NCBI GenBank assembly: GCA_027484445.1
Contig: JAIXSY010000062.1
Span: forward strand, 62,001-126,000
Direction: 5' to 3'
DNA from: Verrucomicrobiaceae bacterium
GTDB taxonomy: Bacteria > Verrucomicrobiota > Verrucomicrobiia > Verrucomicrobiales > Verrucomicrobiaceae
Length of the DNA: 64,000 bases
Below, one piece after another: positions 8,876 to 16,767 of the stretch; position 1 is the first letter of the stretch, and each line of letters begins with the position of its first letter. Below the pieces are notes generated by a model, which searched no databases, had not been told where the DNA came from, and was given only the letters and a program-made list of their open reading frames with translations. A program made the position numbers and the translations under genes.

Positions 8876-11335
8876 ATGACCATCTCGCCTGACCAATACG
8901 AAAAGCTCGGTGCCTTTTACCTCGGACGCGGCTACGACCTCGCCAGCAAGCAGCTTCAGGATGATCTGGTCATGTATGACTCGAAGGATCTCGTCACCCA
9001 CGGTGTCGTTTTGGGTATGACTGGATCTGGCAAGACCGGACTCTGCCTCGCTCTGCTCGAAGAGGCGGCCATGGATGGTGTGCCCGTGATCGCCATTGAT
9101 CCAAAGGGCGATATTGGCAATGCGCTGCTGACTTTCCCGAGCCTCAGCGCGGAGGAATTCAAGCCCTGGGTGAATGCCGACGATGCTCGCCGCAAGGGCA
9201 TCAGCGTGGATGAGTATGCGCAGCAGCAGGCTGGCCTGTGGCAAAAAGGTCTCGGTGACTGGGGTCAGAGCGCCAGCCGCATCCAAAAGCTGCGTGAGAC
9301 GGTGGACATGAGCATTTACACGCCCGGCAGCAATGCAGGCCTGCCGGTGAGCATCCTCAGCTCACTCGACTGTCCTTCAGAGGCGGTCATGGACGATGCG
9401 GAGACGCTCGCCGATCGCATCGAGAGCACCGTTTCCTCCATGCTCGGCCTCATGGACATCGACGCTGATCCCGTGCAGTCGCCTGAGCACATCCTGCTGA
9501 GCAACATCGTCGGTCACTGCTGGAAAAAGGGGCAGAACGTCACGCTGGAAAACCTCGTCCGCCATATCCAGCAGCCGCCGATCCGTAAAGTCGGCGTCGT
9601 CGATATCGACAGCTTCATGCCCGAGGCCAAACGCACCGCGCTGGCGATGAAGCTGAACAACCTCATCGCCTCTCCCGGCTTTGCGAGCTGGCTGGAGGGT
9701 GAGCCGCTGGACATCCAGCGCATGTATTACACGCCCGAGGGCAAGCCCCGCGTGACCATCTTTAACATCGCGCATCTCAGCGACAGCGAGCGCATGTTCT
9801 TCGTCTCCCTTTTGCTGAACCAACTGCTCGGCTGGATGCGCCAGCAGCAGGGCACCACCTCCCTGCGGGCCATCTTCTACATGGATGAGATCTTCGGCTA
9901 CCTGCCGCCCACGGCCATGCCGCCGTCGAAAAAGCCCATGATGATCCTTTTGAAGCAAGCGCGAGCTTTTGGGCTCGGCCTGCTGCTCGCCACCCAAAAC
10001 CCCGTGGACCTCGATTACAAGGCGCTAGCGAACATGGGCACTTGGTGGATCGGTCGCCTGCAAACCGAGCGCGACAAAGCCCGCCTGCTCGATGGCCTCG
10101 AAGGTGCCGCAGGCAGCAGTGGAGGCAAATTTGACCGTGGCGAGATGGAGACGGCCATGTCCGGCCTCGGCAATCGTGTTTTTTTGATGAACAATGTCCA
10201 CGAAGATGGCCCCTGCATCTTCCACGTCCGCTGGATCATGAGTTACCTCAGTGGCCCGCTGGCGCGAGATCAGGTCAAACGCCTCATGGACCCCATCCGC
10301 CCGGCGAAAAAAACCGCCGCTGGGGCAGAAGACGATGGCTTCCTACCTCCCGGAGCCACCGCAGCCCCTGCTGCGGATCGCAACACCATCAAGCCCAAGC
10401 TGCCCGAGGGAACGGCGGAGTATTTTGTCCCTTCCGACATCTCTCCAGATAGCCTCTGCTATGTGCCCGCCATCCTTCGCAGCGCCGTCGTGAACTTCGA
10501 CGATGCCAAAAAGAAGATCAGCGGCATCAGCCGCATCACTTTGGTCAATCCCATCGACACCAACGGCCAGCGCGTGCTTTGGGACAAGTTCGTGGAGATC
10601 CCGCGTGACGTGGATCTGGCCAAATGGAGCACGGAACCAGTGGAAGGTGCCGAATTTGCCGAGCTGCCCGGAGCTGCGCAGAAGTCCACCACCTACACGA
10701 GCATCAAGAAAGACTACACCGATTGGGTTTACGCGAATCACTTCCTCGAAGTCAGCCACAGCCCGCTGCTGGATGCCTACTCGAATCCTGGCGAGAAGGT
10801 GGACGAGTTCAAAGCTCGCGTGACCCAGACCGCCCGTGAGCTTCGAGACAAAGCCATCGAAGAACTGCGCGCCAAAGCTGCGAAGACGGTGAAATCCCTC
10901 GAAGACAAAGCCGCCAAAGCTCAGCTCAAGCTCGACACCCAGAAGCAGCAGGCCACCAGCGCCAAGCTCTCCGCCGCCGTTAGCATCGGCACCAGCCTGC
11001 TGGGTGCTTTTTTAGGACGCAAAAGCGGCCTGGGTGCGGTCGGTAGCCTCATGAAAGGCACGACTGTCACGAGCGCCTCCCGCGTCATGCGCGAAGGCCA
11101 GGAAGCCGCCGCCGCCGAAGCCGAGCTGAAGGCGATTGAGCAGGACATCGCTGAGTTGAACAAGACCCTCGAAGACGAAACCCAGAAGCTCCGCGATCAA
11201 TACGATCCCAGCACCCTGGCCCTGGAAACCTTCAAACTCACCCCCACCAAAACCCGCATCCAAACCGACGCCATCGGCATCCTCTGGCTGCCGCATGAGC
11301 GAGTGGGCGGGGAGCTGCGGAAGGGGTGGTCGTGA
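8876..11335 (+). CDS. HerA/FtsK-superfamily ATPase with coiled-coil and glycine-rich C-terminal region
   Basis: This 819-residue protein (829 if the ATG at 8846 is used) has a Walker A GMTGSGKT near residues 47-54, the DPKGD motif common in HerA/VirB4-like ATPases, and a Walker B FYMDE near 335-338. The LLATQNPVDLDYKAL sensor region follows shortly after. These place it with HerA-type DNA-pumping or conjugation-type ATPases. The last 250 residues are unusual: a charged Ala/Lys/Glu-rich coiled coil, then a Gly/Ala-rich patch (SIGTSLLGAFLGRKSGLGAV) like a glycine zipper or membrane hairpin, then a second coiled coil. No nuclease such as NurA or a SIR2 protein is adjacent. Role unknown; DNA translocation or a membrane-linked function are both possible. 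Confidence 0.78.
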   Translation: MTISPDQYEKLGAFYLGRGYDLASKQLQDDLVMYDSKDLVTHGVVLGMTGSGKTGLCLALLEEAAMDGVPVIAIDPKGDIGNALLTFPSLSAEEFKPWVNADDARRKGISVDEYAQQQAGLWQKGLGDWGQSASRIQKLRETVDMSIYTPGSNAGLPVSILSSLDCPSEAVMDDAETLADRIESTVSSMLGLMDIDADPVQSPEHILLSNIVGHCWKKGQNVTLENLVRHIQQPPIRKVGVVDIDSFMPEAKRTALAMKLNNLIASPGFASWLEGEPLDIQRMYYTPEGKPRVTIFNIAHLSDSERMFFVSLLLNQLLGWMRQQQGTTSLRAIFYMDEIFGYLPPTAMPPSKKPMMILLKQARAFGLGLLLATQNPVDLDYKALANMGTWWIGRLQTERDKARLLDGLEGAAGSSGGKFDRGEMETAMSGLGNRVFLMNNVHEDGPCIFHVRWIMSYLSGPLARDQVKRLMDPIRPAKKTAAGAEDDGFLPPGATAAPAADRNTIKPKLPEGTAEYFVPSDISPDSLCYVPAILRSAVVNFDDAKKKISGISRITLVNPIDTNGQRVLWDKFVEIPRDVDLAKWSTEPVEGAEFAELPGAAQKSTTYTSIKKDYTDWVYANHFLEVSHSPLLDAYSNPGEKVDEFKARVTQTARELRDKAIEELRAKAAKTVKSLEDKAAKAQLKLDTQKQQATSAKLSAAVSIGTSLLGAFLGRKSGLGAVGSLMKGTTVTSASRVMREGQEAAAAEAELKAIEQDIAELNKTLEDETQKLRDQYDPSTLALETFKLTPTKTRIQTDAIGILWLPHERVGGELRKGWS

Positions 11336-11655
11336 GTAAAGGCCAGACCTGAAAATGGATTCCTGGCTCGGCCATCATCCCTTAGCCCTGCCCAAAGGGC
11401 TGGGGGCCGAAGCAAGTCGTGCATCGCCTTTCATCGTGGCCTGGAGGGTCGCGATGGTCATGGGGGTGAACATCGGTCAGGTGTCGCACCCCGTTGGGGC
11501 GCGGGGTTGGTTCTGGTGGTCGCGGTCATGAGACCCAGCCCTTCGGACTGGGCTGAGGAATCACAGGCCTTCAGCCCGGCAATCAGTCTTCCTGAAGCTG
11601 GCAGCTAGAGCACAGTTCATTCAATCGAGCATTATTTCCTGCTTCACTAACAGCC
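11336..11655. repeat. Non-coding 320-bp stretch with three GC-rich hairpins
   Basis: No convincing gene is present. Three short inverted repeats occur: AGCCCT/AGGGCT at 11384-11401, CCCC-GTT-GGGG at 11489-11499, and CAGCCC/GGGCTG at 11536-11555. They are spread over about 170 bases in low-complexity sequence without clear codon structure. The style (short G/C stems with loops such as TTCGGA) resembles dispersed palindromic repeats found between genes in many bacteria. Only this one copy is visible in the window, so calling it a repeat family is inference. Confidence 0.4.
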
Positions 11656-12273
11656 GTGAATGCTTATGAATTGCCGCCCATGAACCCTGACGACTTGGAT
11701 GATGTGGATCGACAGATCCGGCTGAACCGCCTTCAGAATGATGTGGAGGATCATGTCACTTCTGGCGAGGAGCCGCAGTGGCCGGAGCCGGGGGCTGACA
11801 ATGGTCTGGAATACCTGGAGGCATGGCAGGACGGGGAGTTTGGCATGCGGCCCGCGGACCTCCTCGAAAAGCGCGGTGTTTGTCTGATACCCCCGGATGA
11901 GCTGGATGAAACATCAGTGGCGGCGAAGCTCGAAGAAGTGATCCAGGGCCTGGCAAGAATGGGGGCCTTCCTGCACAACACGAAGCATCTGACGGATGCG
12001 GAGCTTTACCGGCAGCTTTGGGACGACATGCTCTTTGAGGAGACGCTGCTCATGCCACAGAATGCTGCCTTTGCTTACCATTGGGATCCGCTGGGCGGTT
12101 GCAGTGAGGAGGACATCCGCACAGGTCTGGCTTATGATAGCGATGAGGCCCGCGAGAGGTGGCTGAAGGAGTTCCCTGACTACGAGTTGCCGCCCAAGCT
12201 GCCTCCGAAGAGTCTTCGGGACGAAAAGCTGCCGCGCAGGCCCGGGCCGCCACCGCTGGGAGAGCAGGAATAG
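11656..12273 (+). CDS. Acidic protein of unknown function
   Basis: This 205-residue soluble protein is strongly acidic, with no signal peptide or membrane segment, and I recognise no family. The N-terminus is rich in Asp (NPDDLDDVDRQIRLNRLQ). A middle block runs CLIPPDELDETSVAAKLEEVI and continues with a Trp/Asp/Glu-rich helix (LYRQLWDDMLFEETLLMP). The C-terminus is Pro/Lys-rich. The apparent start is GTG at 11656; an in-frame ATG at 11680 (MNPDDLD) is an equally plausible start. Codon use matches its neighbours, so it looks like a genuine chromosomal gene. It precedes ndk by about 100 bases on the same strand. Confidence 0.65.
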   Translation: MNAYELPPMNPDDLDDVDRQIRLNRLQNDVEDHVTSGEEPQWPEPGADNGLEYLEAWQDGEFGMRPADLLEKRGVCLIPPDELDETSVAAKLEEVIQGLARMGAFLHNTKHLTDAELYRQLWDDMLFEETLLMPQNAAFAYHWDPLGGCSEEDIRTGLAYDSDEARERWLKEFPDYELPPKLPPKSLRDEKLPRRPGPPPLGEQE

Positions 12274-12371
12274 ACAGAAGGCTGGGAAACAGCGGCAGAC
12301 ACCTTTTGGGAGTCTTCTTGACACCTTGCTGGCACGCCTCCACACTATCTGCCCTTTTTCACCCCCCATTT

Positions 12372-12797
12372 ATGGCTCAAGAAACCTCCCTGCTGCTGCT
12401 GAAGCCCGATTGTGTCGCCCAAGGTCTGAACGGTGAGGTTTTGCGCCGCCTGGAAGCGGAAGGTTTCCGTGTTCGCGGCATCAAGATGATCCAGTTGACC
12501 GATGAAGTCTTGAAAGAGCATTACTCGCACATCGCCGACAAGCCTTTCTTCCCAGATGTAGCGGGCTTCATGAAGAGCAAGCCCGTCATCGCCGTGGCGC
12601 TTTCTGGCGAGAACGTCATCTCCCACGTTCGCGATCTTCTTGGGCCTACGGATTCGAAAGCAGCCCCAAAGGGCACCATCCGGGGGGACTACGGCAGCGA
12701 CAAGATGACCAATGTGGTTCACGCCTCGGACTCTCCCGAAGCGGCTGCTGTCGAATTGAAGCGCTTTTTCAAAGATGGAGAGATTTTCAATTACTGA
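12372..12797 (+). CDS. ndk: Nucleoside diphosphate kinase
   Basis: Ndk balances nucleoside triphosphate pools by passing the gamma phosphate of ATP to NDPs through a phosphohistidine. At 141 residues it has the family length. It starts with the typical ETSLLLLKPDCV strand and carries the active-site histidine in NVVHASDS (canonically NxxHGSDS; Ala replaces Gly). The longer frame upstream lacks homology, so the ATG at 12372 is chosen. A 6-bp hairpin with a four-base loop follows the gene (12807-12822) but lacks a T-run, so it is at best a weak terminator. rpmB follows 81 bases downstream. Confidence 0.95.
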   Translation: MAQETSLLLLKPDCVAQGLNGEVLRRLEAEGFRVRGIKMIQLTDEVLKEHYSHIADKPFFPDVAGFMKSKPVIAVALSGENVISHVRDLLGPTDSKAAPKGTIRGDYGSDKMTNVVHASDSPEAAAVELKRFFKDGEIFNY

Positions 12798-12878
12798 GCT
12801 GAATCCCCGGTTGACGAACCGGTGAGGTCAGTTAGTCTCACGCCCCTTTTTCCCCGAACCCCTTAGCACCAGCACCTT

Positions 12879-13142
12879 ATGGCCAAAGTCTGTCAGATCA
12901 CCGGAGTCACCGTTACCCGCGGGCATCACATTCACCGCAGCGGTAAAGCCAAGAAAGAAGGCGGTATCGGTAAGCACATCACGAAGCGCGTGAAGCGCGT
13001 CATTTTCCCGAACCTGCGTACCAAGCGAATCTGGGTTCCTGAACTCGGCAAATTCGTCACGGTGAAGCTCTCGGCTCGTGCGCTGAAGACCGTGAACAAG
13101 AATGGTGCCTTCAAGGTGCTGAAAGAGGCTGGCGTGATCTAA
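12879..13142 (+). CDS. rpmB: Ribosomal protein bL28
   Basis: L28 is a small basic protein of the large ribosomal subunit. The 87-residue product has the family start MAKVCQITG, the basic core TKRVKRVIFPNLRTKRIWVPE and the C-terminal LSARALKTVNKNG block. It has a single CxxC-less N-terminus (only Cys5), so it is the zinc-free form. It is followed after 29 bases by a strong intrinsic terminator, which closes the ndk-rpmB stretch. Confidence 0.97.
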   Translation: MAKVCQITGVTVTRGHHIHRSGKAKKEGGIGKHITKRVKRVIFPNLRTKRIWVPELGKFVTVKLSARALKTVNKNGAFKVLKEAGVI

Positions 13143-13171
13143 TTCGCTCTTTGATTTTATCTTATTCATCG

Positions 13172-13196
13172 AAAGGCAGGCTGCGGCCTGCCTTTT
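13172..13196 (+). terminator. Intrinsic terminator after rpmB
   Basis: A perfect 10-bp stem, AAAGGCAGGC (13172-13181) pairing with GCCTGCCTTT (13186-13195), closes a TGCG tetraloop, and the 3' arm runs into four Ts. It sits 30 bases after the rpmB stop. The stem is A-rich on the 5' side, so it could also act on the opposite strand. Confidence 0.85.
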
Positions 13197-13314
13197 GCAT
13201 TTTGTGGCAGGCTTGAGGCGTATCCTGCGCTGCTTCGCATCCCGGCTTGCGAGGCTTCGTTTCCACAGCAAAAAGACTTTTCCCCCCTCGATTCTCGATT
13301 CCCCCAACCTGTTT

Positions 13315-14433
13315 ATGAACCTGACACGAACCGCCTACGGCACCTGGAGTGGTGGCCGCTTCATGCACTATGGTGAACAGCTCTCTGAAGAGCACTACAT
13401 GCAACTGATGCGCGATGCCTTTCACAAAGGCGTGCGCACCTTTGTCACCGCCGATGTGTATGGCGTGGGACGTGCCGATGCTTTGTTGGGCGAGGCTTTG
13501 AAAGGCATCCCGCGTGAGGAATACTGCCTAGCCGGCATCATCGGCCATGACATTTACGAGGGCATCCGCCAGGGATCACGCGGCTATCCGCGCTTCACTG
13601 ATCCGTCGCTGCGGGGCCCGGACCAGTATTACGACTACCTGAAGATGGCGGCAGAGAAGAGCCTGGAGCGCTGCCAGACCTCCAAGTTTGATCTGCTGAT
13701 GCTGCACAACCCGGACAGCATCGCCTACACCAGCGACAAAGTTTGGGATGCCTTCACGGCATTGAAGAGTGAAGGACTCACCGACCGCCTCGGCATCGCC
13801 CCTGGACCTGCCAATGGCTTCACGCTCGACATGATCGAGTGCTTCGAGCGCTTTGGGGACCGCATGGACTGGGCGATGATCATCCTGAATCCTTTTGAGC
13901 CTTGGCCCGGTCAGCATGTGCTGCCTGCAGCGGAAAAGCATGGCGTGGACATCCTGGCGCGCGTGGTGGACTACGGCGGCCTTTTCCACGATGACGTGAA
14001 GCCAGGCCACAAGTTCCGTGATGGCGACCATCGCACCCATCGACCTGGCGATTGGATCGAGCACGGAGTGCAAAAGCTCGAACAAGTGCGGCCCATCGCG
14101 CAAAGGCATGGCCTGACTATGCTGCAACTGGCCTGCCAGTGGACGCTGGGCAATCCTGGCGTGAAGAGCGTGGTGCCGACGCTGATCCAGGAACACGGCG
14201 AAGGTGCCCGCACCATCGAGAGCAAGCTGGACGATCTGGCTGCGCTGCCGCCGCAGTGCCTGACGGCGGAAGAGGTCGAGACCATCCGCCGCATCGGTGA
14301 CAACACGGGCTGCATGATGCTGAAAGGTGCCAGTGCACGTCATGCCGGTCAGGAAGCGCGTGCCGATGAATGGCCTTTGCGCGATGAACTGCTGGCCCTG
14401 GCACGCCGTTGGAATCTCACGGAGGCTTGGTAA
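13315..14433 (+). CDS. Aldo/keto reductase family protein
   Basis: Aldo/keto reductases are TIM-barrel NADPH-dependent carbonyl reductases. The 372-residue protein shows the family layout: an N-terminal GTWSGGRF strand, a catalytic Asp-Tyr pair in VTADVYGVGRAD, a LLMLHNPDS strand with the conserved His region, LQLACQWTLGNPGVKSVVP, and a C-terminal cofactor region. The gene starts at the ATG at 13315; the frame continues upstream to 13195 but that part overlaps the rpmB terminator and is unlikely to be coding. It is monocistronic, between two terminators. Substrate unknown. Confidence 0.85.
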   Translation: MNLTRTAYGTWSGGRFMHYGEQLSEEHYMQLMRDAFHKGVRTFVTADVYGVGRADALLGEALKGIPREEYCLAGIIGHDIYEGIRQGSRGYPRFTDPSLRGPDQYYDYLKMAAEKSLERCQTSKFDLLMLHNPDSIAYTSDKVWDAFTALKSEGLTDRLGIAPGPANGFTLDMIECFERFGDRMDWAMIILNPFEPWPGQHVLPAAEKHGVDILARVVDYGGLFHDDVKPGHKFRDGDHRTHRPGDWIEHGVQKLEQVRPIAQRHGLTMLQLACQWTLGNPGVKSVVPTLIQEHGEGARTIESKLDDLAALPPQCLTAEEVETIRRIGDNTGCMMLKGASARHAGQEARADEWPLRDELLALARRWNLTEAW

Positions 14434-14452
14434 GCTTTCCCCCATCCACAGA

Positions 14453-14490
14453 AACGGCTGGAGGTCTCGCACCTCCAGCCGTTGTTTGTT
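14453..14490. terminator. Bidirectional terminator between AKR and helicase genes
   Basis: A perfect 13-bp stem, AACGGCTGGAGGT (14453-14465) with ACCTCCAGCCGTT (14471-14483), closes a CTCGC loop. A T-rich tail follows on the plus strand (GTTGTTTGTT). It lies between two convergent genes, 20 bases after the AKR stop and about 60 bases beyond the helicase stop, so it can serve both, better on the plus strand. Confidence 0.85.
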
Positions 14491-14550
14491 GAAGAGCTTC
14501 CACTCACCCAAGCTCAGGCACATGCCATAAGGCTTGGCGAAGGCAGGGTC

Positions 14551-16533
14551 TTAGGAATCGCCATTGTCCCAGCGCCGTGGTTTGAAGCCACCTCCGCCAC
14601 CGCCAAAGCGCTTGCCGCCACCGTAGCCACCTCCGCCACCTTCATCACGACGCGGTCCATAGGGTTTTTTGAAGCCACCACCACCGCCTTTGTAGCCGCC
14701 ACCTCCTGGCTTACCGCCGTAACCGCCGCCGCCAAAGCGAGGCTTGCCACCGTAGCCGCCGCCACCTTCGCGGTCGCGGGGTGGTCCATCGAAATCACGA
14801 CGCGGAGGGCGCGGTGCCCAGTTGGCCGCTCCACCGCCCCCTTCACGATCCGCATGATCCATGCGTACGTCGCGGCCACGGAAGGTGGCGCCTTCGATGC
14901 TCGTCAGCACCGCAGGGGCTAGCTCATCGGGCACTTCGACAAAGCTGCATTTGGGCAGCACATCAATGCTACCGATGCTGCCTGCTGGGATTTGGCAGGT
15001 GTTGTAAATGATCCCGGCGATGTCGCCTGGACGGGCATGGTCCATGCCGCCGATGTTGATGAAGAGTCGCTTCATGCCAGCGGCTGGCGGGCGTGGACCG
15101 GCAGGACGTGTCGAGCGGCCTTCACCGCCTTCGCCTTGGGGCGCCCCCGTTCCTTCGGCGGCACGCTCACGCGGCACGAAGTCCTTCTGCGGGCGGTCTT
15201 TCTTCACGGGCGCACGGTCTTCGTGGATTTCTTCACCCTCGCGAGCTCCTTCTTTGATCCAAAGGTCAAGCAGGGCCGAGGCGACATCGGTGATTTGGAA
15301 GCCTGCATCCAGCAGACGCTGGATGGTGTGCTCGTGCTTCGAGTATTCACCCGACTCCAGGGTGGCCTTCAGCAGTTCAAAGGTTTGATCCACCAGCTTG
15401 GTTTCCACTTCCTCCTGCGAGGGGACTTTGGTGCGTTCGACCTTGGCATTCGTGAAGCGCTGGATGCGCTGCATGAGGTAAATTTCGCGTCCTGCCACGA
15501 GGCTGACGGCAGTGCCTTTGCGTCCCGCGCGACCCGTGCGGCCAATGCGGTGCACGTAGTCTTCGGTGTCGTAGGGCAGCTCGTAATTGACGATGAGATC
15601 GACGTCATTCACGTCCAATCCACGTGCGGCGACATCGGTGGCGATGAGCACCTCGATCGTGCCATTGCGGAAGTTCCGCATCACACGCTCGCGCATCATT
15701 TGATTCAGGTCGCCGTGCAGACGGTCAGCGGCATAACCTCGGCCGACGAGGGCATCGGTCACGTCATCCACCGCCTTCTTGGTGTTGGCAAAAACGATGC
15801 TCAGGCGAGGGTCTTCGATGTCGAGTACACGGCAAAGTACTTCCGTTTTGCTGCGACCCTGCACCTCGTAGTAGCGCTGTTCGATGGTGGGCACGGTGAG
15901 CGCTTTTTGCTCGATGGTGATGGTGGCGGCCTCATGCGTGTAGCGGTCGATCAGGCGGCGGATGCGTGGGTCAAAGGTAGCGGAAAAGAAAATCGTCTGC
16001 CGCTTCTCGGGCAGGGATTCCATGAGTTTTTCGATGTCTTCGGCGAAGCCCATGTCGAGCATTTCGTCGGCTTCATCAAAGACAAGCACCTTGAGCGCAT
16101 CGAGGCGCAGGGTGCCACGATCCACGAAGTCCAAGATACGTCCTGGAGTGCCGACAATGATCTGGGAGCCGGCCTGCAGGGCGCGGATTTGGCGGTCGTA
16201 GGAGGCACCGCCATAGACGGGGGTGGCGCGCAGACCTTCTTTGAAGCTGACGACCTTGTGCAGTTCAGCACAGACCTGCTGGGCCAGTTCACGCGTGGGG
16301 CAGAGCACCAGGGCCTGAGCGCGGCGGTCGGTCGGGTCCACTAGCTGGATGGCAGGCAGGCCAAAGGCGAGCGTTTTGCCGGAGCCAGTTTGGCTCTGGC
16401 CCACCACATCGCGCCCGGTGAGGGCAACGGGGATGGCTTCTGCTTGGATGGGGGAGGGTTGTTCAAAGCCCTGGGCCTGGATGGCCTGGAGCAATTCAGG
16501 GGCGAGGCCGAGATCGGCGAATGTCTTTTCCAT
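14551..16533 (-). CDS. deaD: DEAD-box RNA helicase with DbpA-like RNA-binding domain and glycine-rich tail
   Basis: This 660-residue ATP-dependent RNA helicase unwinds RNA duplexes in ribosome assembly and cold adaptation. The motifs run in order: Q motif around FEQPSPIQ, motif I SQTGSGKT, PTRELA, GTPGR, VFDEADEMLD, SAT, then ATDVAARGLD and HRIGRTGRAG of the second RecA lobe. A DbpA-type RNA-binding domain follows (MKRLFINIGGMDHARPGD), as in DeaD/CsdA. The last 100 residues are a Gly-rich tail with GGGGYGGKP-like repeats and Arg/Lys, which probably binds RNA and may promote condensates. The upstream leader is unusually structured. The symbol is by similarity of architecture. Confidence 0.93.
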   Translation of the reverse strand: MEKTFADLGLAPELLQAIQAQGFEQPSPIQAEAIPVALTGRDVVGQSQTGSGKTLAFGLPAIQLVDPTDRRAQALVLCPTRELAQQVCAELHKVVSFKEGLRATPVYGGASYDRQIRALQAGSQIIVGTPGRILDFVDRGTLRLDALKVLVFDEADEMLDMGFAEDIEKLMESLPEKRQTIFFSATFDPRIRRLIDRYTHEAATITIEQKALTVPTIEQRYYEVQGRSKTEVLCRVLDIEDPRLSIVFANTKKAVDDVTDALVGRGYAADRLHGDLNQMMRERVMRNFRNGTIEVLIATDVAARGLDVNDVDLIVNYELPYDTEDYVHRIGRTGRAGRKGTAVSLVAGREIYLMQRIQRFTNAKVERTKVPSQEEVETKLVDQTFELLKATLESGEYSKHEHTIQRLLDAGFQITDVASALLDLWIKEGAREGEEIHEDRAPVKKDRPQKDFVPRERAAEGTGAPQGEGGEGRSTRPAGPRPPAAGMKRLFINIGGMDHARPGDIAGIIYNTCQIPAGSIGSIDVLPKCSFVEVPDELAPAVLTSIEGATFRGRDVRMDHADREGGGGAANWAPRPPRRDFDGPPRDREGGGGYGGKPRFGGGGYGGKPGGGGYKGGGGGFKKPYGPRRDEGGGGGYGGGKRFGGGGGGFKPRRWDNGDS

Positions 16534-16767
16534 GAGGTTCCTTGTCTAAATACCGGCGGTAGGGCTCCGTGAAATGGGCGACCCGTCCGCCGTAAAAGCG
16601 TCCTGCGCGCAGCGGGACGGGGACACCGCCAAACCATGGCGGGCTACAAGGCAAACATCGGCCCCGAGGGGGTGAAGCCGGAAAAACCGGCGCAGAGAGT
16701 CCCACAGTTCTAGCTTTTGGCAAGTGTGGATGTGGATCCACCCCTCGGGCCGTTGAGGAAGCCTGGG
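16534..16767 (-). promoter_or_regulatory. Structured leader/intergenic region upstream of the RNA helicase
   Basis: This 234-bp region holds several inverted repeats: GCCGG-AAAAA-CCGGC (16677-16691), CCGCC/GGCGG around an AAACCAT loop (16626-16642), a C/G stem at 16562-16571 of the same row of repeats, and a CGTCC/GGGACG pair near 16600-16618. Read in the direction of the helicase gene it would form a chain of hairpins in the 5' leader. Long structured leaders are known for cold-induced helicase and cold-shock mRNAs, so post-transcriptional control is plausible. A dispersed repeat is an alternative reading. No coding frame is evident. Confidence 0.35.

Noticed and set aside
12807..12839. Promoter with TTGACG upstream of rpmB
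   Set aside because: No matching -10 box lies at a usual distance, and the bases also form a small hairpin.
13576..14523. A 315-residue minus-strand open frame across the aldo/keto reductase
   Set aside because: It crosses the strong terminator at 14453-14483 and mirrors the reductase frame.
14992..16344. A 450-residue plus-strand open frame across the DEAD-box gene
   Set aside because: It is a shadow of the helicase gene on the other strand; its amino acids lack any domain pattern while the minus strand shows every helicase motif in order.
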